NCBI GenBank assembly: GCA_963377175.1
Contig: CAUJNA010002791.1
Location: 803,528-867,527 of the forward strand
Origin: Effrenium voratum
Taxonomy: Eukaryota > Sar > Dinophyceae > Suessiales > Symbiodiniaceae
Reading direction: 5' to 3'
Length of the DNA: 64,000 bases
The notes under the pieces were generated by a model. That model was given only the letters and a program-made list of their open reading frames with translations. It was not told the DNA's origin and made no database searches. The position numbers and the translations under genes are program-made. Each line of letters begins with the position of its first letter. The first letter of the stretch is position 1. Shown here one piece after another: positions 12,284 through 25,138 of the stretch.

Positions 12284-14197
12284 AATGCGCTAGCTTGCCA
12301 GAGCTAGAGCGCCCTCATATCACCCATTTGGTGACGCTCACCAGCGCTCACCGGCGCTCGCTGCTGCAAGCGACGATGTGGAGCCTGGCACGCGCGATCT
12401 CAGAAGCCTCTTTGGAGTTGCCTGCCCACCCCGCCTCGCACTCGCGTGTGTAGCAGGGAGTGAGGCTCCGCGAATTCGCTCCTTGGACACGGAAAGTTCG
12501 CAGCAATGGCAACTTCCAATGTACAGTTGTTACAATTGTCTCTCAAAGCAAACAAAGTTTTCTCCCATGGCCGCAGAAGAGAATCATCAAGGTGGAACAT
12601 GGAAGGGAGATGTAAGCCCTACAGCCGATTTCGCTTGTTTAGCCCTAGCTGCCAAAAGCCCAAAGGGATAAGAACAAACAATCTTGGATCCGAGCAAGCT
12701 CACAAAACATGAAAAGTATGACCTGCCCCCCAAGAACTGTTTTCTGTGACTAACTTTGATTAAACAAATGAAACATCTGGCCGGAAAGCGGGTGGCGCAT
12801 CAAAGGCCCGGATCCTAAAGATAGTTACTTTATGGCCCGCGAAGATGTTTTTTCGTGTTTGGCCTGGCTGCACACAGGGATAGAAGCAAATAATATTTGA
12901 GCTGATCAAGCCCTGGGAACTGGTTGAAGAACATCGGTGTTGTGAACCAAGCTGGGCCATCAGCCGAGAGTCATTTGAGCTCAGCCAATAGGCACTCCAA
13001 TCGGTGCCAGCACCGGACGTGGCCGCGGACGCGGCTGGAGGGAAGATGCCGGCGCTGGCGCTGGCAGGGTGCCAAGCACAACGGGCGTGGGCAGCCACTC
13101 GAACCTGGGCTTCAACAACTCCATATCCCATCCCAGGACCCAAAAACCCCTGGTTGATTGGTTGATTAATATGCGGGGTGTCCCATTTTTGAGGGGATCC
13201 GTCGCTTTTGGGAAACACATGGAAACGCACACCCCACTTCTCACCCCCAACTCTTGCCAGGCCGCAAGAGCTCCGTTGAGCGGAACTGCCAATATGCTTC
13301 AAAGGCCGCCATTGGCATCGGCGCAACTGGTGCTGCCTGCATCGTGAATCCAGCTCTATACATTTCAATTTTGAGCCCGTGCTTTGCAGCATGTCTTCAA
13401 GGTTTCAAGCAACTCCTGCTTAAACCATCAGAAAGTGGGTGTGCCTTTTTCGAGGGCATCCTTTCAAAATTTAAGATGAAACAAAAGGCAACACCCCGAC
13501 TTGGGTCTGTCCCCCCATTTGGGGGACAGAATCAATGGGATTGCAAATGCGAGGCTTGCCATTGACGTCCCTTGTTTATAATTTGTCTACAAGCCTAAAG
13601 CGGGGATCTGTGTGTCTCAAGCGGCTCACCAGGCACAGCACCACAGCTAGGGCTTGGCCCATGACATACCCAATGAAAAAGTGCAGGCAGAGACCTTATT
13701 GAATTTTCAGCCTCTTTGCGGCCCGGGGGAAAGGGCAAGTCTAGAGCTCATGTCTTCGGAGAACTTCTGGGATATCTTTCGTCAGCTTCGAGAGACCGCC
13801 ATTTGTTCTTGAGGAGCAAGCTTAAAAAAAGAAAACTTCGAATCCAAAATGTGCGGAGAGAACCGACGCCAACAAAAGCACAACCCTCATAGGTCTCAAC
13901 CGGCCTAAATCCCAGATAGTATCAGACATCGGCGTGAACGAAAGGGTCTGGCCTTGCTATCACTCGATCTCCTTTTTGAAACGAGGCAATCGGCTGGCTG
14001 CGTGCGTTTATCTTACGCTCTCCTGTCTGGCAAGCGTCCTTATCTATATGCTCGAAGCATAAGCCTTTGACCTCATACTCTTCTGCGCTTCGTGTGCGTG
14101 TTGCTGCTGCCTTCATTGAAATATACATCCAAAACAAACAACAGTAAGCTGCAGTCGCTGCTTCTTGCTGGAGGTATTGCATGTATTGCCAGGCTAC
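12284..14197 (+). repeat. Array monomer gamma1, short form
   Basis: 1914 bp. It lacks the central segment of about 380 bp: GATCAAGC at 12,905 joins directly to CTGGGAACTGG. One arm of the long palindrome is also deleted, so TGCC is followed at once by AATATGCTTC. Confidence 0.85.
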
Positions 14198-15209
14198 AAT
14201 GCGCTAGCTTGCCAGAGCTAGAGCGCCCTCATATCACCCATTTGGTGACGCTCACCAGCGCTCACCCGCTCGCTGCTGCAAGCGACGATGTGGAGCCTGG
14301 CACGCGCGATCTCAGAAGCCTCTTTGGAGTTGCCTGCCCGCCCCGCCTCGCACTCGCGTGTGTAGCAGGGAGTGAGGCTCCGCGAATTCGCTCCTTGGAC
14401 ACGGAAAGTTCGCAGCAATGGCAACTTCCAATGTACAGTTGTTACATGTTGTTACAATTGTCTCTCAAAGCAAACAAAGTTTTCTCCCATGGCCGCGGAA
14501 GAGAATTATCAAGGTGGAACATGGAAGGGAAATGTAAGCCCTACAGCCGATTTCGCTTGTTTGGCCCTGCTGCCAAAAGCCCAAAGGGAGAAGAACAAAC
14601 AATCTTGGATCCGAGCAAGCTCACAAAACATGAAAAGTATGACCTGCCCCCGAAGAACTATGTTCTGTGACAACCTTTGCTTAAACAAATGAAACATCTA
14701 GCCGGAGAGCGGGTGGCGCATCAAAGGCCCGGATCCTAAAGATAGTTACTTTATGGCCCGCGAAGATGTTTTTTCGTGTTTGGCCTGGCTGCACACAGGG
14801 ATAGAAGCAAACAATATTTGAGCTGATCAAGCTCACGAATACTTAAAGTAGGAACAAGTACACAAAAGGAAACGAGAACGCAGCAATACTAGCAGTAGAA
14901 CAGTAGGAAACTGTACGGAAAGGAAAGGTGGAGACTGAAGCACAATGCAAAAGAAAGGGGTCACAGGAACTAACCGGAAGGTAAAGCAAAGGCGGCAACT
15001 CTGAACAATAAGAAAGAGGCAGCAATACTCAACGCCAGGAAAGAGTCCCCGAGATAGGAAAAAGTTGCAGCAATACTGAGCAATTCTAAATAGAAAAAAG
15101 TTCACCAAACAACTCCATTCAGGAGAATTCCTTGTTTGGGGCCCGGGAAAAGGGGGGTGCCATTAGAATGGCCCGAACAGGCGCGCGCGTTCACGCGTTC
15201 TCGGTGTTG

Positions 15210-15505
15210 CGTTTCCATGTGTCCCAACAGTGACAGATCCCCTCAAAAATGGGACACCCCGCATATCAATCAACCAATCAACCAGGGTTGTTTTGGTCCT
15301 GGGTTGGGATATGGAGTCGTTGAAGCCCAGGTTCGAGTGGCTGCCCACGCCCGTTCTGCTTGGCACCCTGCCAGCTGGCGTGCCAGCGCCAGCACCGGCA
15401 TCTTCCCTCCAGCCGCGTCCGCGGCCACGTCCGGTGCTGGCACCGATTGGAGTGCCTATTGGCTGAGCTCAAATGACTCTCGGCTGATGGCGCCAGCTTG
15501 GTTCA
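15210..15505 (-). repeat. 296 bp segment inverted in alpha2 only
   Basis: The block runs from CGTTTCCATG to GCTTGGTTCA and is the reverse complement of 21743-22038, which is also exactly 296 bp, while both flanks stay in the normal orientation. The intact monomer has GGTGT just left and ACACC just right of the block, a short inverted repeat at the breakpoints. Confidence 0.92.
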
Positions 15506-15571
15506 CACACCCCACTTCTCACCCCCAACTCTTGCCAGGCCGCAAAAGCTTCGTTGAGCGGAGCAGCCAAT

Positions 15572-15663
15572 AGCACCAGTTGCTCCGATGCCAACGGCAG
15601 CGTTTGAAGCATATTCAATAATATGCTTCAAAGGCCGCCATTGGCATCGGCGCAACTGGTGCT
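15572..15663. repeat. Near-perfect palindrome, 44 bp arms (alpha2)
   Basis: Same arms and CAAT loop, lying 66 bp to the right of the inverted block of this monomer. Confidence 0.9.
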
Positions 15664-16536
15664 GCCTGCATCGTGAATCCAGCTCTATATATTTCAATTT
15701 TGAGCCCGTGCTTTGCAGCATGTCCTCAAGGTTTCAAGCAACTCCTGCTTAAACCAGCAGAAAGTGGGTGTGCCTTTTTCGAGGGCATCCTTTCAAAATT
15801 TAAGATGAAACAAAAGGCAAACACCCCGACTTGGGTCTGTCCCCCCATTTGGGGGACAGAATCAATGGGATTGCAAATGCAAGGCTTGCCATTGACGTCC
15901 CTTGTTTATAATTTGTCTACAAGCCTAAAGCGGGGATCTGTGTGTCCCAAGCGGCTCACCAGGCACAGCACCACAGCCAGGGCTTGGCCCATGACATACC
16001 CAATGAAAAAGTGCAGGCAAAGACCTTATTGAATTTTCAGCCTCTTTGCGGCCCGGGGGAAAGGGCAAGTCTAGAGCTCATGTCTTCGGAGAACTTCTGG
16101 GATATCTTTCGTCAGCTTCGAGAGACCGCCATTTGTTCTTGAGGATCAAACTTAAAAAAAGAAAGCTTTGACGCCAACAAAAGCACACGCCTCATAGGGA
16201 TAGTATCAGACTCACGTGGCAACAAGCAGCAAGTTTTTGCCTGGCCACCTGCGTTTCCAAGCCGATTGAAGGGATCGGCGTGAACGAAAGGGTCTGGCCT
16301 TGCTATCACTCGATCTCTTTTTTGAAACGCGGCAATCGGCTGGCTGCGTGCGTTGATCTTACGCTCTCCTGTCTGGCAAGCGTCCTTGTCTATATGCTCG
16401 AAGCATAAGCCTTTGACCTCATACTCTTCTGCGCTTCGTGTGTGCTGCTTTCATTGAACATGTGCAGCTAAAACAAACAACAGTAAGCTGCGGTCGCTGC
16501 TTCTTGCTGGAGGTATTGCATGTGTTGCCAGGCTAC

Positions 16537-18834
16537 AATGCGCTAGCTTGCCAGAGCTAGAGCGCCCTCATATGACCCATTTGGTGACTCTCACCAGCGC
16601 TCACCGGCGCTCGCTGCTGCAAGCGTCGATGTGGAGCCTGGCACGCGAAATCTCAGACGCCTCTTTGCATTTGCCTGCCCGCCCCGCCTCGCACTCGCGT
16701 GTGTAGCAGGGAGTGAGGCTCCGCGAATTCGCTCCTTGGACACGGAAAGTTCGCAGCAATGGCAACTTCCAATGTACAGTTGTTACAATTGTCTCTCAAG
16801 GCAAACAAAGTTTTCTCCCATGGCCGCAGAAGAGAATCATCAAGGTGGAACATGGAAGGAAAATGTAAGCCCTACAGCCGATTTCGCTTGTTTAGCCCTG
16901 GCTGCCAAAAGCCCAAAGGGAGAAGAACAAACAATCTTGGATCCGAGCAAGCTCACAAAACATGAAAAGTATGACCTGCCCCCCAAGAACTATTTTCTGT
17001 GACAAACTTTGCTTAAACAAATCAAACATCTGTCCCGAAAGCGGGTGGCGCATCAAAGGCCCGGATCCTAAAAGTCAATTTACTTTATGGCCCGCAAAGA
17101 TGTTTTTTCGTGTTTGGCCTGGCTGCACACAGGGATAGAAGCAAACAATATTTGAGCTGATCAAGCTCACGAATACTTAAAGTAGGAACAAGCACACAAA
17201 GGAAACGAGAACGCAGCAATACTAGCAGTAGAACAGTAGGAAACTTTACGGAAAGGAAAAGTGGAGACTGAAGCACCATGCAAAAGAAAGGAGTCACAGG
17301 AACCAACCGGAAGGTAAAGCAAAGGCGGCAACTCTGAACAATAAGAAAGAGGCAGCAATACTCAACGCCAGGAAAGAGTCCCCGAGATAGAAAAAACGCT
17401 GCAGCAATACTGAGCAATTCTAAATCAAACAAAGTTCACCCAACTCCATTCAGGAGAACTCCTTGTTTGGGGCCCGGGAAGGGAGGGGTGCCATTAGAAT
17501 GGCCCGAACAGGCGCGCGCGTTCACGCGTTCTCCTGGGAACTGGTTGAAGAACATCGGCGTTGTGAACCAAGCTGGTGCCATCAGCCGAGAGTCACTTGA
17601 GCTCGGCGAACAGGCACTGCAATCGGTGCCAGCACCGGACGTGGCCGCGGACGCGGCTGAAGGGAAGATGCCGGTGCTGGCGCTGGCACGCCAGCTGGCA
17701 GGGTGCCAAGCAGAACGGGCGTGGGCAGCCACTCGAACCTGGGCTTCAACAACTCCATATCCCATCCCAGGACCAAAAAAACTCTGGTTGATTGGTTGAT
17801 TAATATGCGGGGTGTCCCATTTTAGATGGGATCTGTCACTGTTGGGAAACACATGGAAACGCACACCCCACTTCTCACCCCCAACTCTTGCCAGGCCGCA
17901 AGAGCTCCGTTGAGCGGAGCTGCCAATATGCTTCAAAGGCCGCCATTGGCATCGGCGCAACTGGTGCTGCCTGCATCGTGAATCCAGCACTATATATTTC
18001 AATTTTGAGCCCGTGCTTTGCAGCATGTCCTCAAGGTTTCAAGCAACTCCTGCTTAAACCAGCAGAAAGTGGGTGTGCCTTTTTCGAGGGCATCCTTTCA
18101 AAACTTAAGATGAAACAAAAGGCAAACACCCCGACTTGGGTCTGTCCCCCCATTTGGGGGACAGAATCAATGCTTTTCCAAGTGGGAGGCTTGCCACTGA
18201 CTTCCCTTGTTTATAACTTGTCTACAGCCTAAAGCGGGGATCTGTGTGTCCCAAGCGGCCCACCAGGCACAGCACCACAGCTAGGGCTTGGCCCATGACA
18301 TACCCAATGAAAAAGTGCAGGCATACACCTTATTGAATTGTCAACTGCCTCTTTGCGGCCGGGGGAAACGGCAAGTCTCTAGAGTTCATGTCTTCGTTGA
18401 ACTTCTGGGATATCTCTCGCCAGTTCGAGAAACCGCCATTTGTTCTTGGGGATCAAGCTTGAAAAAAGAAAACTTCGACTCCAAAATGTGCGGAGAGAAC
18501 CGACGCCAACAAAAGCACAACCCTCATACGTCTCAACCGGCCTAAATCCCAGATAGTATCAGACATCGGCGTGAACGAAAGGGTCTGGCCTTGCTATCAC
18601 TCGATCTCCTTTTTGAAACGAGGCAATCGGCTGGCTGCGTGGGTTGATCTTACGCTCTCCTGTCTGGCAAGCGTCCTTATCTATATGCTCGAAGCATAAG
18701 CCTTTGACCTCATACTCTTCTGCGCTTCGTGTGCATGTCGCTGCTGCCTTCATTGAAATATGCATCCAAAACAAACAACAGTAAGCTGCAATCGCGGCTT
18801 CTTGCTGGAGGTATTGCATGTATTGCCAGGCTAC
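16537..18834 (+). repeat. Array monomer beta2
   Basis: 2298 bp, with the central segment present and the left palindrome arm missing. From about 17,950 it continues into gamma2 in the same arrangement as beta1 into gamma1. Confidence 0.85.
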
Positions 18835-20752
18835 AATGCGCTAGCTTGCCAGAGCTAGAGCGCCCTCATATCACCCATTTGGTGACGCTCACCAGCGCTC
18901 ACCGGCGCTCGCTGCTGCAAGCGACGATGTGGAGCCTGGCACGCGCGATCTCAGAAGCCTCTTTGGAGTTGCCTGCCCACCCCGCCTCGCACTCGCGTGT
19001 GTAGCAGGGAGTGAGGCTCCGCGAATTCGCTCCTTGGACACGGAAAGTTCGCAGCAATGGCAACTTCCAATGTACAGTTGTTACAATTGTCTCTCAAAGC
19101 AAACAAAGTTTTCTCCCATGGCCGCAGAAGAGAATCATCAAGGTGGAACATGGAAGGGAGATGTAAGCCCTACAGCCGATTTCGCTTGTTTAGCCCTAGC
19201 TGCCAAAAGCCCAAAGGGATAAGAACAAACAATCTTGGATCCGAGCAAGCTCACAAAACATGAAAAGTATGACCTGCCCCCCAAGAACTGTTTTCTGTGA
19301 CTAACTTTGATTAAACAAATGAAACATCTGGCCGGAAAGCGGGTTGCGCATCAAAGGCCCGGATCCTAAAGATAGTTACTTTATGGCCCACGAAGATGTT
19401 TTTTCGTGTTTGGCCTGGCTGCACACAGGGATAGAAGCAAATAATATTTGAGCTGATCAAGCCCTGGGAACTGGTTCAAGAACATCGGTGTTGTGAACCA
19501 AGCTGGGCCATCAGCCGAGAGTCATTTGAGCTCAGCCAATAGGCACTCCAATCGGTGCCAGCACCGGACGTGGCCGCGGACGCGGCTGGAGGGAAGATGC
19601 CGGCGCTGGCGCTGGCAGGGTGCCAAGCACAACGGGCGTGGGCAGCCACTCGAACCTGGGCTTCAACAACTCCATATCCCATCCCAGGACCCAAAAACCC
19701 CTGGTTGATTGGTTGATTAATATGCGGGGTGTCCCATTTTTGAGGGGATCCGCCGCTTTTGGGAAACACATGGAAACGCACACCCCACTTCTCACCCCCA
19801 ACTCTTGCCAGGCCGCAAGAGCTCCGTTGAGCGGAACTGCCAATATGCTTCAAAGGCCGCCATTGGCATCGGCGCAACTGGTGCTGCCTGCATCGTGAAT
19901 CCAGCTCTATACATTTCAATTTTGAGCCCGTGCTTTGCAGCATGTCTTCAAGGTTTCAAGCAACTCCTGCTTAAACCATCAGAAAGTGGGTGTGCCTTTT
20001 TCGAGGGCATCCTTTCAAAATTTAAGATGAAACAAAAGGCAACACCCCGACTTGGGTCTGTCCCCCCATTTGGGGGACAGAATCAATGGGATTGCAAATG
20101 CGAGGCTTGCCATTGACGTCCCTTGTTTATAATTTGTCTACAAGCCTAAAGCGGGGATCTGTGTGTCTCAAGCGGCTCACCAGGCACAGCACCACAGCTA
20201 GGGCTTGGCCCATGACATACCCAATGAAAAAGTGCAGGCAGAGACCTTATTGAATTTTCAGCCTCTTTGCGGCCCGGGGGAAAGGGCAAGTCTAGAGCTC
20301 ATGTCTTCGGAGAACTTCTGGGATATCTTTCGTCAGCTTCGAGAGACCGCCATTTGTTCTTGAGGAGCAAGCTTAAAAAAAGAAAACTTCGAATCCAAAA
20401 TGTGCGGAGAGAACCGACGCCAACAAAAGCACAACCCTCATAGGTCTCAACCGGCCTAAATCCCAGATAGTATCAGACATCGGCGTGAACGAAAGGGTCT
20501 GGCCTTGCTATCACTCGATCTCCTTTTTGAAACGAGGCAATCGGCTGGCTGCGTGGGGCTGGGATCTTACGCTCTCCCTGTCTGGCAAGCGTCCTTATCT
20601 ATATGCTCGGAAGATAAGCCTTTGACCTCATACTCTTCTGCGCTTCGTGTGCGTGTTGCTGCTGCCTTCATTGAAATATACATCCAAAACAAACAACAGT
20701 AAGCTGCAGTCGCTGCTTCTTGCTGGAGGTATTGCATGTATTGCCAGGCTAC
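18835..20752 (+). repeat. Array monomer gamma2, short form
   Basis: 1918 bp. It is near-identical to gamma1, shares its 380 bp deletion and palindrome-arm deletion, and differs by a handful of substitutions and a small insertion near 20,555. Confidence 0.85.
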
Positions 20753-23057
20753 AATGCGCTAGCTTGCCAGAGCTAGAGCGCCCTCATATCACCCATTTGG
20801 TGACGCTCACCAGCGCTCACCCGCTCGCTGCTGCAAGCGACGATGTGGAGCCTGGCACGCGCGATCTCAGAAGCCTCTTTGGAGTTGCCTGCCCGCCCCG
20901 CCTCGCACTCGCGTGTGTAGCAGGGAGTGAGGCTCCGCGAATTCGCTCCTTGGACACGGAAAGTTCGCAGCAATGGCAACTTCCAATGTACAGTCTCTCA
21001 AAGCAAACAAAGTTTTCTCCCATGGCCGCGGAAGAGAATTATCAAGGTGGAACATGGAAGGGAAATGTAAGCCCTACAGCCGATTTCGCTTGTTTGGCCC
21101 TGCTGCCAAAAGCCCAAAGGGAGAAGAACAAACAATCTTGGATCCGAGCAAGCTCACAAAACATGAAAAGTATGACCTGCCCCCGAAGAACTATGTTCTG
21201 TGACAACCTTTGCTTAAACAAATGAAACATCTAGCCGGAGAGCGGGTGGCGCATCAAAGGCCCGGATCCTAAAGATAGTTACTTTATGGCCCGCGAAGAT
21301 GTTTTTTCGTGTTTGGCCTGGCTGCACACAGGGATAGAAGCAAACAATATTTGAGCTGATCAAGCTCACGAATACTTAAAGTAGGAACAAGTACACAAAA
21401 GGAAACGAGAACGCAGCAATACTAGCAGTAGAACAGTAGGAAACTGTACGGAAAGGAAAGGTGGAGACTGAAGCACAATGCAAAAGAAAGGGGTCACAGG
21501 AACTAACCGGAAGGTAAAGCAAAGGCGGCAACTCTGAACAATAAGAAAGAGGCAGCAATACTCAACGCCAGGAAAGAGTCCCCGAGATAGGAAAAAGTTG
21601 CAGCAATACTGAGCAATTCTAAATAGAAAAAAGTTCACCAAACAACTCCATTCAGGAGAATTCCTTGTTTGGGGCCCGGGAAAAGGGGGGTGCCATTAGA
21701 ATGGCCCGAACAGGCGCGCGCGTTCACGCGTTCTCGGTGTTGTGAACCAAGCTGGCGCCATCAGCCGAGAGTCATTTGAGCTCAGCCAATAGGCACTCCA
21801 ATCGGTGCAAGCACCGGACGTGGCCGCGGACGCGGCTGGAGGGAAGATGCCGGTGCTGGCGCTGGCACGCCAGCTGGCAGGGTGCCAAGCAGAACGGGCG
21901 TGGGCAGCCACTCGAACCTGGGCTTCAACGACTCCATATCCCAACCCAGGACCAAAACAACCCTGGTTGATTGGTTGATTGATATGCGGGGTGTCCCATT
22001 TTTGAGGGGATCTGTCACTGTTGGGACACATGGAAACGCACACCCCACTTCTCACCCCCAACTCTTGCCAGGCCGCAAAAGCTTCGTTGAGCGGAGCAGC
22101 CAATAGCACCAGTTGCTCCGATGCCAACGGCAGCGTTTGAAGCATATTCAATAATATGCTTCAAAGGCCGCCATTGGCATCGGCGCAACTGGTGCTGCCT
22201 GCATCGTGAATCCAGCTCTATATATTTCAATTTTGAGCCCGTGCTTTGCAGCATGTCCTCAAGGTTTCAAGCAACTCCTGCTTAAACCAGCAGAAAGTGG
22301 GTGTGCCTTTTTCGAGGGCATCCTTTCAAAATTTAAGATGAAACAAAAGGCAAACACCCCGACTTGGGTCTGTCCCCCCATTGGGGGGACAGAATCAATA
22401 GGATTCCAAATGTCATTGACGTCCCTTGTTTATAATTTGTCTACAAGCCTAAAGCGGGGATCTGTGTGTCCCAAGCGGCTCACCAGGCACAGCACCACAG
22501 CTAGGGCTTGGCCCATGACATACCCAATGAAAAAGTGCAGGCAAAGACCTTATTGAATTTTCAGCCTCTTTGCGGCCCGGGGGAAAGGGCAAGTCTAGAG
22601 CTCATGTCTTCGGAGAACTTCTGGGATATCTTTCGTCAGCTTCGAGAGACCGCCATTTGTTCTTGAGGATCAAACTTAAAAAAAGAAAGCGTTTGACGCC
22701 AACAAAAGCACACGCCTCATAGGGATAGTATCAGACTCACGTGGCAACAAGCAGCAAGTTTTTGCCTGGCCACCTGCGTTTCCAAGCCGATTGAGGGGAT
22801 CGGCGTGAACGAAAGGGTCTGGCCTTGCTATCACTCGATCTCTTTTTTGAAACGCGGCAATCGGCTGGCTGCGTGCGTTGATCTTACGCTCTCCTGTCTG
22901 GCAAGCGTCCTTGTCTATATGCTCGAAGCATAAGCCTTTGACCTCATACTCTTCTGCGCTTCGTGTGTGCTGCTTTCATTGAACATGTGCAGCTAAAACA
23001 AACAACAGTAAGCTGCGGTGCTTCTTGCTGGAGGTATTGCATGTGTTGCCAGGCTAC
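20753..23057 (+). repeat. Array monomer alpha3
   Basis: 2305 bp. The 21743-22038 segment is in the orientation seen in all other monomers and is the direct counterpart of the inverted block in alpha2. The long palindrome is at 22105-22196. Confidence 0.85.
22105..22196. repeat. Near-perfect palindrome, 44 bp arms (alpha3)
   Basis: Same arms and CAAT loop as the other alpha copies. Confidence 0.9.
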
Positions 23058-25138
23058 AATGCGCTAGCTTGCCAGAGCTAGAGCGCCCTCATATGACCCA
23101 TTTGGTGACTCTCACCAGCGCTCACCGGCGCTCGCTGCTGCAAGCGTCGATGTGGAGCCTGGCACGCGCGATCTCAGAAGCCTCTTTGGAGTTGCCTGCC
23201 CGCCCCGCCTCGCACTCGCGTGTGTAGCAGGGAGTGAGGCTCCGCGAATTCGCTCCTTGGACACGGAAAGTTCGCAGCAATGGCAACTTCCAATGTACAG
23301 TTGTTACAATTGTCTCTCAAGGCAAACAAAGTTTTCTCTCATGGCCGCAGAAGAGAATTATCAAGGTGGAACATGGAAGGAAAATGTAAGCCTACAGCCG
23401 GTTTCGCTTGTTTAGCCCTGGCTGCCAAAAGCCCAAAGGGATAAGAACAAACAATCTTGGATCCGAGCAAGCTCACAAAACATGAAAAGTATGACCTGCC
23501 CCCGAAGAACTATTTTCTGTGACAAACTTTGCTTAAACAAATCAAACATCTGTCCCGAAAGCGGGTGGCGCATCAAAGGCCCGGATCCTAAAAATAAATT
23601 TACTTTATGGCCCGCGAAGATGTTTTTCGTGTTTGGCCTGGCTGCACACAGGGATAGAAGCAAACAACATTTGAGCTGATCAAGCTCACGAATACTTAAA
23701 GTAGGAACAAGCACACAAAAGGAAACGAGAACGCAGCAATACTAGCAGTAGAACAGTAGGAAACTTTACGGAAAGGAAAAGTGGAGACTGAAGCACCATG
23801 CAAAAGAAAGGAGTCACAGGAACCAACCGGAAGGTAAAGCAAAGGCGGCAACTCTGAACAATAAGAAAGAGGCAGCAATACTCAACGCCAGGAAAGAGTC
23901 CCCGAGATAGGAAAAAGTTGCAGCAATACTGAGCAATTCTAAATCGAAAAAAGTTCACCAAACAACTCCATTCAGGAGAACTCCTTGTTTGGGGCCCAGG
24001 AAGGGAGGGGTGCCATTAGAATGGCCCGAACAGGCGCGCGCGTTCACGCGTTCTCCTGGGAACTGGTTGAAGAACATCGGCGTTGTGAACGAAGCTGGTG
24101 CCATCAGCCGAGAGTCATTTGAGCTCAGCCAATAGGCACTCCAATCGGTGCCAGCACCGGACGTGGCCGCGGACGCGGCTGGAGGGAAGATGCCGGCACG
24201 CCAGCTGGCAGGGTGCCAAGCAGAACGGGCGTGGGCAGCCACTCGAACCTGGGCTTCAACAACTCCATATCCCATCCCAGGACCCAAAAACCCCTGGTTG
24301 ATTGGTTGATTAATATGCGGGGTGTCCCATTTTAGATGGGATCCGTCGCTTTTGGGAAACACATGGAAACGCACACCCCACTTCTCACCCCCAACTCTTG
24401 CCAGGCCGCAAGAGCTCCGTTGAGCGGAGCTGCCAATATGCTTCAAAGGCCGCCATTGGCATCGGCGCAACTGGTGCTGCCTGCATCGTGAATCCAGCTC
24501 TATATCTAACCTTCAATTTTGAGCCAGTGCTTTGCAGCATGTCCTCAAGGTTTCAAGCAACTCCTGCTTAAACCAGCAGAAAGTGGGTGTGCCTTTTTCG
24601 AGGGCATCCTTTCAAAATTTAAGATGAAACAAAAGGGAAACACCCCGACTTGGGTCTGTCCCCCCACTTGGGGGACAGAATCAGTGGGATTGCAAATGCG
24701 AGGCTTGCCATTGACGTCCCTTGTTTATAACTTGTCTGCAAGCCTAAAGCGGGGATCTGTGTGTCCCAAGCGGCTCACCAGGCACAGCACCACAGCTAGG
24801 GCTTGGCCCATGACATACCGAATGAAAAAGTGCAGGCATAGACCTTATTGAATTTTCAGCCTCTTTGCGGCCCCGGGGAAAGGGCAAGTCTCTAGAGTTC
24901 ATGTCTTCGGAGAACTTCTGGATATCTTTCGTCAGCTTCGAGAAACCGCCATTTGTTCTTGAGGATCAAGCTTGAAAAAAAAGACTTCGACCCCAAACCC
25001 TGCGGAGAGAAACGACGCCAACAAAAGCACAACCCCCATAGGTCGCAACCGGCCTAAATCCCAGATAGTATCAGACTCATGTGGCAACAAGCAGCAGCAA
25101 GTTTTTGCCGGGCCACCTGCGTTTCCAAGCCGATTGAA
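23058..25138 (+). repeat. Array monomer beta3, truncated terminal copy
   Basis: About 2080 bp. It follows beta2 until about 25,138, where similarity stops before the part with the CGTGAACGAAAGGGTCTGG motif, so this is the right-hand boundary of the array. Confidence 0.8.

Larger units (their letters stand above)
14198..16536 (+). repeat. Array monomer alpha2, with internal inversion
   Basis: 2339 bp. It equals alpha3 apart from small indels and an exact 296 bp inversion at 15210-15505. It retains the long palindrome at 15572-15663. Confidence 0.85.
7697..25138 (+). repeat. Higher-order tandem satellite array, 8 monomers
   Basis: The landmark AATGCGCTAGCTTGCCAGAG starts at 7697, 10006, 12284, 14198, 16537, 18835, 20753 and 23058. 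By length and shared variants the monomers fall into alpha (2309, 2339, 2305 bp), beta (2278, 2298, about 2080 bp) and gamma (1914, 1918 bp) types in strict rotation, giving a higher-order period of about 6.5 kb; gamma1 to gamma2 is exactly 6551 bp. Higher-order copies are nearly identical while monomers within one copy differ by many indels. Open frames through the array shift between copies, so I treat it as non-coding. The right end is near 25,138, where homology stops after CCAAGCCGATTGAA. Confidence 0.92.

Noticed and set aside
14092..14670. 192-codon ORF recurring in the satellite array
   Set aside because: It spans the gamma-alpha monomer junction, changes frame with small indels between copies, and overlaps open frames on the other strand. 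I see no sign of protein conservation.
7697..25138. Idea that the array is rDNA, 5S or spliced-leader RNA repeats
   Set aside because: No rRNA, 5S or leader core sequence was recognised in any monomer.
7697..25138. CRISPR-like array
   Set aside because: Units are about 2 kb without short regular spacers, in a eukaryotic setting.
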